A DNA stretch of 64,000 nt from Olsenella intestinalis. Lineage in GTDB: Bacteria > Actinomycetota > Coriobacteriia > Coriobacteriales > Atopobiaceae. Below the pieces are notes generated by a model. It ran no database searches and had not been told where the DNA came from. It saw only the letters and a program-made list of their open reading frames with translations. Every line of letters starts with the position of its first letter. Position 1 is the stretch's first letter. The DNA lies in NCBI RefSeq assembly GCF_023276655.1, contig NZ_JALGRK010000002.1, positions 372,001-436,000 on the forward strand, in the 5' to 3' direction. Of this stretch, positions 40,176 through 48,406 are shown in pieces. Position numbers and translations under genes: made by a program.

Positions 40176-41408
40176 CTAGCCCGCCTTGGGCCTGTGATTC
40201 CATACAGACTGTACCATGCCCACCGCCGTCATTTGCGCCAGCATCGAGGACGAGCCGAAGCTGACGAACGGCAGCGGGATGCCCGTGATGGGCATGATGC
40301 CGATGCACATGCCGACGTTCTGCAGCAGCTGGAACGACCACATGGTGGCCACGCCCACCAGCACGAGCTTGCCGAAGGGCGCCTCGATCCTCTGGGCGAG
40401 GGCGACGGTGGTGAAGATGAGCACGCCGAAGAGGCCGAGCAGCACGACGCTGCCAAGGAAGCCGAACTCCTCGGCGAGAAGAGCGAAGACGAAGTCGGTG
40501 TGTGCCTCGGGAAGGAAGCCGCTCGCGGCCTGGGTGGCGTTGCCGAACCCCTTGCCGATCAGGCCGCCCGAGCCGACGGCGATCTTGGCCTGCTGGAGGT
40601 TGTAGCCGTCGCCGGTGGGGTCGACCGAGGGGTCCATGAAGACGATGAGTCGGTTGAGCTGGTACTGCTTGAGCAGGTGCGGCATGCCCTCGGTCATGGA
40701 GGTCGTGACGATGAGGGCGGCGCCCACCACGATGAACGAGATCGTGATGATGACCCAGAGGCGCTTGGCTCCCGAGCAGATGATGATCGCCGCGCCGGTC
40801 ACGAGGATGATGAGGCCGGTGCCGAGGTCGGGCTGGGTCATGATCAGCACGAACGGCACGAGGAGCATGCCGCAGAGCTTGGCGTAGTCGGCGAGCGACT
40901 CGATCTTGCCGTTGTACTCGGCGCCGAGCGACGCCATGAGGTAGATGGTGACGAGCTTCGCGATCTCGGAGGGTTGGAAGGTCATGCCGATGATCGGGAT
41001 CTTGATCCAGCCGGTCATGCCGAGCGCGTTGTGCGAGAGGCCCGGCACGCTGGGCAGGAGCATGAGGACGCAGTCGACGACGAGCAGCACCTTCGACATG
41101 TTCGCGAGTGCGCGGTAGTCGTAGCGCCAGATGAGGAACCCTCCCACGGCACCCATGGCGACGCCCATGAGGTGACGCGGGAACGACGCCTCGGGGATGG
41201 TGAGCGAGGCCGAGTAGATGACGACGGTCCCGTAGATGACGAGCAGGATCGCAGGCAGGAGCTGCGGCCACCAGATGGGACCGCGCGACAGGTTGCGCGA
41301 GCTGGCGCGCGGCGCGCGCTGCCCGGCGATGTGGCTGTAGAAGGCCGAGAAGGAGCCGAGTCCGCCCTCCCCCACCTTCGCCTGCGCGGATGTTGAGTGC
41401 TTTGCCAC
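40176..41408 (-). CDS. rodA: Rod-shape SEDS glycosyltransferase RodA
   Basis: A 410-residue SEDS-family peptidoglycan polymerase with about ten membrane segments. Visible family motifs are FQPSEIAKLVTIYLMA, the lipid-II-site region TQPDLGTGLII, and the C-terminal LLQNVGMCIGIMPITGIPLPFVSFGSSSM. The first ~42 residues are a hydrophilic cytoplasmic leader. Start is GTG 41408 with GGGGGAG upstream, ten bases after the PBP2 stop. It pairs with the PBP2 next door. Confidence 0.95.
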   Translation of the reverse strand: MAKHSTSAQAKVGEGGLGSFSAFYSHIAGQRAPRASSRNLSRGPIWWPQLLPAILLVIYGTVVIYSASLTIPEASFPRHLMGVAMGAVGGFLIWRYDYRALANMSKVLLVVDCVLMLLPSVPGLSHNALGMTGWIKIPIIGMTFQPSEIAKLVTIYLMASLGAEYNGKIESLADYAKLCGMLLVPFVLIMTQPDLGTGLIILVTGAAIIICSGAKRLWVIITISFIVVGAALIVTTSMTEGMPHLLKQYQLNRLIVFMDPSVDPTGDGYNLQQAKIAVGSGGLIGKGFGNATQAASGFLPEAHTDFVFALLAEEFGFLGSVVLLGLFGVLIFTTVALAQRIEAPFGKLVLVGVATMWSFQLLQNVGMCIGIMPITGIPLPFVSFGSSSMLAQMTAVGMVQSVWNHRPKAG

Positions 41409-41417
41409 TGCTCCCCC

Positions 41418-43442
41418 TTACTGCGAGCCCGAGGCCGTCGCGGTCGAGTCGTCGGGCTCGTTGTAGATGGCGCCCAGGATGTCGCGGACCACGAGCATGG
41501 CGCCCTCGCTGCCGAAGCCGCCGTTCTCTACGACGGAGGCGACGACGTACTTCGGGTTGTCTGCCGGCGCGTAGGCGATGAACCAGCCGGTCGGGTCGTC
41601 GTGCGAGGTCTCCGCCGAACCGGTCTTGCCGGCGACCTGGACGCTGAGGTTGGTGAAGTGCGAGGCCTGCTCGGCGGACTCGCGGTAGATGACGCCGGAG
41701 AGGCCCTTGTGGACGATGTCGACGTACTCGTCCTTCTCCTTGACGGAGCGAAGGACCGAGTTCTTGTACTCGACGACGGCGCCGCCGCCGAGCGAGGACT
41801 TGACGCCCTTGAGCAGGTGCGGCCTCCAGACCTCACCGTTGTTCGCGAGGCCGGAGTAGACGCAGAGCATCTGCAGCGGGGTGACGAGGAGGTCGCCCTG
41901 ACCGATCGCGAGGTTGGTGAGGTCGCCGCCCTGCCAGGAGCGCGCCTGGTCGTCGGAGCTCGTGAAGTAGTTCCACTTCCACTTCGCGTCGGGAACGCGA
42001 CCCGACGCCTCCGAGGGAAGGTCGATCCCCTCGGACGAGCCAAGGCCCCACTTGCGGTACGTGTCCTGCAGGCCGTCCTGCCGGCTCGAGTAGTAGAAGC
42101 CCTTGCCGATCTCGTAGAAGACGACGTCGCAGGAGAAGGTGATGCCGTTCTCGAGGTCGATGTGGCCGTGGCCGTTGTGGTCCCAGCAGTACTGGCCGAA
42201 GCCCTCGCCGAACCCGGTCCAGTAGCCGGCGCAGTCGTAGGCGGAGTCGACGTTGGCGATGCCGTAGTTGAGAGCCGCGAAGGTCGAGAGCGGCTTGATC
42301 GTCGAGGCGGAGGGGTACTGGCCGGAGACCGCCCTGTTGATGAGCGGGTTCCAGCTGCCCTCGCTCGAGAGGTTCTGCCAGTCGTCGTAGGAGACGCCGC
42401 CCACGAAGACGCTCGGCGAGTAGGTGGGCGCGCTCGCCATGGCGATGATCTCGCCGTTGGTGACGTCCATCGCGATCGCGGCGCCGCCATAGCACTCCCC
42501 CTTGCCCGAGTCGCGCAGGCGCTGGATGTGCCCGTTGAGGGAGTCCTCGGCCGCCTTCTGGATCGCCGAGTCGATCGTGAGCACGATGTCCGAGCCGCTC
42601 TGCGCCTCGACCGAGCTCGAGTAGCTCAGCACGTTGCCGTCGGCGTCGACGTAGACGGTCTGCTCGCCCTTGACGCCCTGCAGCACGCTCTCGTACTGCA
42701 TCTCGATGCCCGCCTGACCGACGATGTCGCCGGACTCGTAGGTGATCTTGTCCTCCGCCTCGTCCTCGTTCTCGAGCTGGTCGGAGTTGACCGTGCCGAC
42801 GTAGCCCAGCACGTGCGAGGCGAGGTTGCCCTGCGGGTAGTTGCGCTGCGTGCGCTCCTCGACGCTCACGTCGGAGAACACGTAGGGGTGCTCGCCGATG
42901 TAGGCCACCACGCGCCTGGAAACGTCGACGGCGACGGTGCGCATGCTCTGCGCCGACTCGGTCGAGCTCGACACCTTGCGCTTGACGGCCATCTCGGGCA
43001 TGCCGATGAGGTTCGCGAGCACCTTGAGCTCGACGGCGTCCTCGGCCACGTCGGGCTTTGCGACGACGGTGAGGCTCGGGCGGTTGTTGACGAGCTCCTT
43101 GCCGTTGCGGTCGAGGATGCGGCCGCGGGGCGCGCCGACGGAGATCTTGCGCGTGCGGTTCGACTCGGCCTGGTTGCTGTAGTCGTTCGACGAGATCAGC
43201 TGCATCGACCAGAGGCGGGCGAGGAGGACGACGATGATCGAGCCCGCGAACACGTCGAGGCCGAGCAGGCGCGACTTGAAGCCGCCCTCGGTCGACATGT
43301 CCGAGCCGCCGGCCGCCGTGGGCGCCGAGCCGCCGATGTCGAACTTGAAGCGCGACTCGCCACGGCCCACCAGCAGGAAGGCGATGACGAGGGCCGCAAG
43401 CAGGACCGCGAGTACGATGATGATGGCGACGATGGGACTCAT
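41418..43442 (-). CDS. mrdA: Penicillin-binding protein 2 (class B transpeptidase)
   Basis: A 674-residue PBP2 for elongation-phase cross-linking. The transpeptidase active site is PSASTIKPLS (Ser-x-x-Lys, about residues 378-381) and the KTG box is VAGKTGSAE (about residue 607). The pedestal domain contains GAPRGRILDRNGKELV. Two hydrophobic segments precede it: residues 4-25, and 61-80 (LDVFAGSIIVVLLARLW). Only the second corresponds to the usual anchor, so the first ~50 residues are an extension. It is in order mreB-mreC-mreD-mrdA-rodA, all minus. Confidence 0.94.
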   Translation of the reverse strand: MSPIVAIIIVLAVLLAALVIAFLLVGRGESRFKFDIGGSAPTAAGGSDMSTEGGFKSRLLGLDVFAGSIIVVLLARLWSMQLISSNDYSNQAESNRTRKISVGAPRGRILDRNGKELVNNRPSLTVVAKPDVAEDAVELKVLANLIGMPEMAVKRKVSSSTESAQSMRTVAVDVSRRVVAYIGEHPYVFSDVSVEERTQRNYPQGNLASHVLGYVGTVNSDQLENEDEAEDKITYESGDIVGQAGIEMQYESVLQGVKGEQTVYVDADGNVLSYSSSVEAQSGSDIVLTIDSAIQKAAEDSLNGHIQRLRDSGKGECYGGAAIAMDVTNGEIIAMASAPTYSPSVFVGGVSYDDWQNLSSEGSWNPLINRAVSGQYPSASTIKPLSTFAALNYGIANVDSAYDCAGYWTGFGEGFGQYCWDHNGHGHIDLENGITFSCDVVFYEIGKGFYYSSRQDGLQDTYRKWGLGSSEGIDLPSEASGRVPDAKWKWNYFTSSDDQARSWQGGDLTNLAIGQGDLLVTPLQMLCVYSGLANNGEVWRPHLLKGVKSSLGGGAVVEYKNSVLRSVKEKDEYVDIVHKGLSGVIYRESAEQASHFTNLSVQVAGKTGSAETSHDDPTGWFIAYAPADNPKYVVASVVENGGFGSEGAMLVVRDILGAIYNEPDDSTATASGSQ

Positions 43443-43454
43443 GCCTTACGCCCC

Positions 43455-44021
43455 CTATACCCCGCCAATGTTGTACTTGCCGGAGTGCTTGGGACGAGAA
43501 GAGCCAATGCCTCCGCCGAGGCTCGAGTTGGAGCCCGCGCGCGAGATGAGGTAGGCGAAGGGCAAAAACGCCAGTACGCTCAGGAGCGCGCTCGGGAGCG
43601 AGCGGAGGAAGAGCACGTCGACGAAGTCGGTCGCCTGTCCGACGAGGAACATCGTGAGGTTGTGCAGCAGGCACACCGCGACCGCGGCGATGACGTAGAC
43701 GATCATCGAGCCGGAGAAGTCCTCCGCGAGGCGGTTCCTGACCTCGATGCCCATGAAGTACGACGCGACGGTGAGCAGGAGCGACATGACGCCCATCGGG
43801 CCGGTGCCGAGAAGGTCGAACACGAGGCCCGCGACGAAGCCGCAGATGACGCCGATGCGTCCGCCTCGCGTGAGGGCGACGATGCCGGCGAAGACGAGGG
43901 CGAAGTTGATGTGGCCGTTGCCCAGGGCCAGGTTGGGGGCGACGGCAAGCTGCAGCACGAGGCAGACGACCGCCAGGATGGCGACGTCACGACGGTTCTT
44001 GTTGGTGTCCTTTACCTGCAT
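43455..44021 (-). CDS. mreD: Rod shape-determining protein MreD
   Basis: A 188-residue hydrophobic protein with about five membrane segments (FALVFAGIVALTRGG, GFVAGLVFDLLGTGPMGVMSL). GFVAGLVFDL matches the MreD pattern, and position between mreC and PBP2 supports the call. The C-terminal ~25 residues are a soluble tail. The decamer at 43495-43504 is read here as Ser-Ser-Arg. Confidence 0.88.
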   Translation of the reverse strand: MQVKDTNKNRRDVAILAVVCLVLQLAVAPNLALGNGHINFALVFAGIVALTRGGRIGVICGFVAGLVFDLLGTGPMGVMSLLLTVASYFMGIEVRNRLAEDFSGSMIVYVIAAVAVCLLHNLTMFLVGQATDFVDVLFLRSLPSALLSVLAFLPFAYLISRAGSNSSLGGGIGSSRPKHSGKYNIGGV

Positions 44022-44030
44022 GCTCCCCTC

Positions 44031-45026
44031 CTATCCCTGGTTCTGGCCGGACTCGTTCGAGGCGGCGCCGTCGCTGTTGGTCGCCTGCGACTGCTGCGCG
44101 TCGGCAGAGCCCGAGGAGCCCTGGTTGTCGGCGGACTGGATGTCCTCAGAGGTCGCGTGCTGCCCCTCGGTGAGCGAGGTGATGACGAGGACCTCCTCGA
44201 AGCTCTCCGTCTTGGAGAGCGGGGTGACGACGATGTCGTAGTAGAGCGCGCCGGGGTTCTTGCTGACGCTCGCGACGGTGCCGAGCGGAAGCCCCTTGGG
44301 GAAGACGCCGCCGAGGCCGCTCGTGACGACCGTGTCTCCGACCGAGACGGTCTGGTCGGTGCCGATCAGCGTGAGGCGGAGCGTCCCGTCGGCAGATCCG
44401 CGGAGCATGCCCTGGGCCCTGCTCGACTGCACCATCGCGGAGACCGAGGAGTTCTCGTCCGAGATGAGGCGCACCGTGGAGCTCGCGGGGCCGCACTCGA
44501 TGATCTGGCCGATGGCGCCGTTGGAGTCGGAGACCGGCATGCCGACGGCGAGGCTCGAGGTCGTGCCCTTGTCGATCGTGACGGTGTCGCTCCACGAGTC
44601 GGTCGAGGCGGAGATGATGCGCGCCGCGGTCGACTGGAGGCTGTAGGTGCTCTGCAGCGCCAGGAGGTTCTGGAGTCGCGTCGCGGTCTGCTCGGCCTCC
44701 TGGAGCTCGGAGTTCTTGGCCTTGAGCTGCTCGTTCTCGGCCTTGAGCTCGGAGAGCGTCCCCTGGTCGGCCGTCAGGTTGGCGAACACGTTGCCAAGGC
44801 CCTGCAGGGGCGCCGTGACGGCGGCCCCGACGAAGCGGACCGGCATGACGATGGTCGAGACCACGCCGCGGACGACGGAAAAGGGACCCGTCCCCGTGTC
44901 GCGCGCACTGGCCGTGAAGAGGACCAGCGAGAGGACGACGAAGATGATGGCGATGCGTCCGCCAGAGCTTGCGTTGTTCCTGCGGAAGCCCGAGTTGTTC
45001 GAGCTGCCAGCACTCAGCGTAGGCAT
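44031..45026 (-). CDS. mreC: Rod shape-determining protein MreC
   Basis: A 331-residue MreC. One membrane segment (residues ~27-42, IAIIFVVLSLVLFTA) is followed by a coiled coil (LSELKAENEQLKAKNSELQE), then the two-barrel extracytoplasmic domain with GMPVSDSNGAIGQI and SGLGGVFPKGLPLG. The C-terminal ~40 residues are a Ser/Gln/Asn-rich extension. It lies nine bases after mreB. Confidence 0.95.
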   Translation of the reverse strand: MPTLSAGSSNNSGFRRNNASSGGRIAIIFVVLSLVLFTASARDTGTGPFSVVRGVVSTIVMPVRFVGAAVTAPLQGLGNVFANLTADQGTLSELKAENEQLKAKNSELQEAEQTATRLQNLLALQSTYSLQSTAARIISASTDSWSDTVTIDKGTTSSLAVGMPVSDSNGAIGQIIECGPASSTVRLISDENSSVSAMVQSSRAQGMLRGSADGTLRLTLIGTDQTVSVGDTVVTSGLGGVFPKGLPLGTVASVSKNPGALYYDIVVTPLSKTESFEEVLVITSLTEGQHATSEDIQSADNQGSSGSADAQQSQATNSDGAASNESGQNQG

Positions 45027-45035
45027 GGCGCCTCG

Positions 45036-46079
45036 CTAGTTCGCGCTCTGAACGAAACCGCCCGAGAGGGCATTCGCCTCGAGGACCTTCGCGCAGCCGT
45101 TGACGACGTTCTCGAGAGCCGTGGGGCTCACGTTGACGGGAACGCCTGTCTCCTCGCGGAGCCTCTGGTCGAGGCCACGAAGGAGTCCGCCGCCGCCGGT
45201 CAGGAGGACGCCGTAGTACATGAGGTCGCTGGCGAGGTCGGGAGGCGTGACGTCGAGGGCGTCCTTCACGGCCTTGGTGACGAGGTCGAGCGGGGCGTCG
45301 AGCGCGCGCCTGATCTCCTCGGACTCGATCCTGACGCTCTTCGGCAGGCCGCTCATGACGTCGCGGCCGTTGACCTCGACGTCGAGCTCCTCGGCGAGGG
45401 GCGCGGCGGAGCCGACCTTGATCTTGATGTCCTCAGCGGTCCTCTCGCCGATGGAGAGGTTGTAGGCGTCGCGCACGTGCTCGAGGATCGTCTGGTCGAA
45501 CTCGTCGCCCGCGGTGCGGATGGACTGCGAGACGACGATGCCACCCATTGCGATGACGGCGACCTCGGTGGTGCCGCCTCCGATGTCGACGACCATGGAA
45601 CCCGTCGGGTCCTCGATGGGCAGGTCGGCGCCGATGGCAGCTGCCATGGGCTCCTCGATGAGGTACGCCTGGCGCGCGCCGGCGGAGATGGTGGCCTCGA
45701 AGACCGCCCTCTTCTCGACGGAGGTCACGCCCGAGGGGACGCAGACGACGACGCGGGGGCGCGGCGACCACGGGTAGCGGCTCGTGCCGCGCGCCTTCTC
45801 GATGAAGTAGCGGAGCATGACCTCGGTGACGTCGAAGTCGGCAATGACGCCGTCCTTGAGGGGACGCTCTGCGATGATGCTGCCCGGCGTGCGGCCGATC
45901 ATGCGCTTGGCGTCGGCACCGACCGCCAGCACGCGATCCTCGCTCTTGTCGATGGCGACGACGGAGGGCTCGTTCAGCACGATGCCGCGACCGCGGGCCG
46001 CGACGAGGGTGTTCGCGGTGCCGAGGTCGATGGCGAGATCGCTGTCGTTTTCGCCTAAGAGAGAGTCAAGAATTGACAT
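45036..46079 (-). CDS. mreB: Rod shape-determining actin homologue MreB
   Basis: A 347-residue cytoskeletal ATPase that positions wall synthesis. Nucleotide-binding motifs are DLAIDLGTANTLVA at the start, VVDIGGGTTEVAVIAMGG mid-chain and LLTGGGGLLRGLDQ near the end. I use ATG 46079 (MSILDSLL), with GGAAG upstream; an in-frame TTG three codons earlier is possible. It heads the mre-mrd-rod cluster. Confidence 0.97.
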   Translation of the reverse strand: MSILDSLLGENDSDLAIDLGTANTLVAARGRGIVLNEPSVVAIDKSEDRVLAVGADAKRMIGRTPGSIIAERPLKDGVIADFDVTEVMLRYFIEKARGTSRYPWSPRPRVVVCVPSGVTSVEKRAVFEATISAGARQAYLIEEPMAAAIGADLPIEDPTGSMVVDIGGGTTEVAVIAMGGIVVSQSIRTAGDEFDQTILEHVRDAYNLSIGERTAEDIKIKVGSAAPLAEELDVEVNGRDVMSGLPKSVRIESEEIRRALDAPLDLVTKAVKDALDVTPPDLASDLMYYGVLLTGGGGLLRGLDQRLREETGVPVNVSPTALENVVNGCAKVLEANALSGGFVQSAN

Positions 46080-46132
46080 TTCTTCCAATCCCTACGTGGT
46101 GGGGGGCGCGGCGCGCCCGGGCGTGGTGTTCT

Positions 46133-47500
46133 CTACTGTCCGTTGGAAATGGTACCCGAAGTGGTGCTCGAGGAGCTCGTGCTTGAGGAGCCGTCGGACA
46201 CCTTGGCCTGCCCCTCCTGGGAGGAGTAGATCGCGGTGACCTTGCTGACCTTCCAGCCGATGCCGCTGCGAACCATCTCGATCTCGTAGGACTGCTCGCC
46301 GCCCGCGGAGAGCGTGGCCTTGGCGAGGACCTTCGAGGACGACATGGAGCGGTCGATGCCCTCGACGGAGACGCTCGAGGCGTTGGCGGGAAGCACGCTC
46401 TCGATCTGCTGGCGGGCGTCGTTGGAGACGGAGCTGTCGAGGTAGCTCGCCACGTCGCCGTGGGAGGAACCCTGGCCGAAGAGGCCCTGGACGACGCTCT
46501 CCTGCGTGGGCCAGCCGTAGCCCTGGAAGTAGGCGAAGCCACCGACGCCGACGAGGGCGATCAGGAGGACGAGGATGACGATGAGGACCTTGGCGCCGCC
46601 GCGCTTCTTCTTGCGACGGACCTTGCGCTCGCGCTTGTCCTGGGCAACGATGTCCTCCTCCTTGATGGAGAAGAAGCCAGTGTCCTCGGGAGAGGGCATG
46701 AACTCGCCGGTGGAGCCCGTGGGGTCGAGCGGGTCGATGGCGCCGGTGCCGTAGCCGGCGGCCTTCAGGAAGGCGTCGGTCTCGGAGGGGCCGTCGCCGG
46801 AGATGGCGGAGATGGCCTTGCGCGCGGCGTCGTAGGCGGCCTGGGCCTCGGGGGTGAGGGTCAGGTTGCCGTCGGCCGTGGCGTGGTTGAAGGCGTCGAC
46901 GGCCTCCCCCATGCGGTTGGCCGCCACGTAGGCGAGGCCGAGGTCCGCGAAGATCACGTTCTGGTCGGCCAGGGGCGTCGAGAAGTCGAGGGCGGTGCGG
47001 TACGCCTCGACGGCGTCGACGGCGCGGCCCATCTGCATGAAGCAGCCGCCGAGGTTGCGAAGGGCGCTCGAGGGGTCGGGGTTCGACTCGTCGATGGCGG
47101 CGTTGCGGTAGGCGACGCCAGCCTCGCGGACGTTGCCGATACGCGTGTAGGCCTTGCCGAGGGCAACGTGGGCCTTGTACGGCGTCGGGTAGTCGGGGTC
47201 CTGGGTCGCCAGGTTGAGGGCGGCGATGGCCTCCTGAGGCTTGTTGGCGGCGAGAAGGGCGCGGCCCCTGTTGCAGGCGAGGGCGCCCGCGTGGCCGTAA
47301 GAGGAGTCAGCGGCGGCCTCGCCGTAGGCGACGGCGGCCTCGTCGAAGCGGCCGAGCTTCATGAGGCAGTTTCCGAGGAGATGGTCGATCTCACCGGAGA
47401 CCTCGCCGGGGAACTTCGCCTGCGAGAGTTGAGCGACGGCCTGAAGGAAGTCGCCCTGCTTGTATGCGGCCTTGCCAGCCTCGTATGCCTGCTGATTCAT
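46133..47500 (-). CDS. TPR protein with single membrane anchor
   Basis: A 455-residue protein. Residues 1-~215 contain five to six tetratricopeptide repeats (AYEAGKAAYKQGDFLQAVAQL, LGRFDEAAVAYGEAA, MGRAVDAVEAYRTAL). A charged segment (ERKVRRKKKRGG) leads into one membrane helix (VLIVILVLLIALVGVGGFAYF, about residues 306-327). The extracytoplasmic C-terminus ends in a Ser/Thr-rich tail. The topology suggests a cytoplasmic protein-interaction platform tied to an outside sensor or wall-facing domain. Its position just before mreB hints at envelope work. I cannot name the outer domain. Confidence 0.75.
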   Translation of the reverse strand: MNQQAYEAGKAAYKQGDFLQAVAQLSQAKFPGEVSGEIDHLLGNCLMKLGRFDEAAVAYGEAAADSSYGHAGALACNRGRALLAANKPQEAIAALNLATQDPDYPTPYKAHVALGKAYTRIGNVREAGVAYRNAAIDESNPDPSSALRNLGGCFMQMGRAVDAVEAYRTALDFSTPLADQNVIFADLGLAYVAANRMGEAVDAFNHATADGNLTLTPEAQAAYDAARKAISAISGDGPSETDAFLKAAGYGTGAIDPLDPTGSTGEFMPSPEDTGFFSIKEEDIVAQDKRERKVRRKKKRGGAKVLIVILVLLIALVGVGGFAYFQGYGWPTQESVVQGLFGQGSSHGDVASYLDSSVSNDARQQIESVLPANASSVSVEGIDRSMSSSKVLAKATLSAGGEQSYEIEMVRSGIGWKVSKVTAIYSSQEGQAKVSDGSSSTSSSSTTSGTISNGQ

Positions 47501-47531
47501 GTCTCTCCTCGGTAGTGGGTGTGTCTCGCCT

Positions 47532-48074
47532 CTAGGCGTTCACGATCCTGATGGACTCGATCACGTCGCCCGCGCGCAGCTCCTTCTCGACGTCGAGGCC
47601 CTCGATCGTGGTGCCGAAGACCGTGTAGCCCGAGTCGAGCATGTGCTGCGGGCCGAGGCAGAAGTAGAACTGCGACCCGGCGGAGTCGGGATCCTGGGAG
47701 CGCGCCATGGCGAGAGCGCCATCGACGTGCTTGTTGTTGGGGTTGGTGGTGTACTCCTGGCGGATGCGGTAGCCGGGGCCGCCCGTGCCGGGCATGCCGA
47801 AGGGGCCGGTGGCGCCGGAGGCGACCTGCTCGGGAGTCATGTCGCGCGTGTTGGGGCAGCCGCCCTGGATGACGAAGCCCGGGACGTAGCGGTGGAACTT
47901 GAGGTCGTCGTAGAAGCCGGCGGACGCGAGCTCGCAGAAGTTGGCGACGTGGATGGGCGCGCCCTCTCCGTCGAGAGCGACGCGGATCGTGCCCTTGCTC
48001 GTCTCGATGACGGCGACCTCGTTGCCCTTGAGCTCGTACTCGGGCGTGTGGAGCGGATCGGTGAAGAAGCCCAT
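47532..48074 (-). CDS. Cyclophilin-type peptidyl-prolyl isomerase
   Basis: A 180-residue cytoplasmic cyclophilin with no signal peptide. The catalytic fold shows FYDDLKFHRYVPGFVIQGG, a glycine-rich loop GPFGMPGTGGPGYRI and ALAMARSQDPDSAGSQFY. I begin at ATG 48074 (MGFFTDPLH), preceded by GGGGAGG; the longer reading adds 22 residues that do not align. A TAGAAT box about 78 bases upstream (minus strand, near 48152-48157) is a plausible -10. Confidence 0.93.
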   Translation of the reverse strand: MGFFTDPLHTPEYELKGNEVAVIETSKGTIRVALDGEGAPIHVANFCELASAGFYDDLKFHRYVPGFVIQGGCPNTRDMTPEQVASGATGPFGMPGTGGPGYRIRQEYTTNPNNKHVDGALAMARSQDPDSAGSQFYFCLGPQHMLDSGYTVFGTTIEGLDVEKELRAGDVIESIRIVNA

Positions 48075-48406
48075 TTCCTCCCCTTCTCTGGCGGATGCCT
48101 CCGCCGTATTGCCTGCGTGGCAGCTACATATCTCCTGCAATTTTCATTCTGTCCAATTCTAGCAGCAGCGCGCACCTTTCACATATTCGGCAGACAAAGT
48201 AGCGTGTGACGTTTGCATTTTCTAGTGCCGGAGCCGTTCTTGGCGTCCCCGGATGCCCCTCCGGGCGTGAGGCCTACGGGTCCCGCGGCGCAAGTTGGCC
48301 CCGGGAGCGCATCTGAGCACGCGCCCCCGGGGCAAACATTCGCTGGTCCTTACCCTTGCGGCAAGCTTGGGATTTCGGCAGGCGAGAAGAGCGTGGCGCC
48401 TTTCCC
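48075..48406. other. 332-base intergenic region with stacked hairpins and a decamer
   Basis: The region near the cyclophilin (48075-48220) is AT-rich and probably holds its promoter. Beyond it are CCCGGA and TCCGGG (48249-48263), then a 13-bp stem with one mismatch, GCCCCGGGAGCGC (48298-48310) and GCGCCCCCGGGGC (48321-48333). CGAGAAGAGC at 48383-48392 starts 15 bases after the upstream gene's stop. No T-run follows the strong stem. A possible reading frame on the plus strand has no family similarity. It may be a terminator region or a small structured RNA. Confidence 0.5.

Noticed and set aside
41397-46058. Very long plus-strand open frame opposite the rod-shape cluster
   Set aside because: It is an Asp/Val/Leu-rich antisense shadow of mrdA, mreD, mreC and mreB caused by high GC at third positions. 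The same holds for long plus-strand frames over ppdK, glyS/glyQ and acnA.
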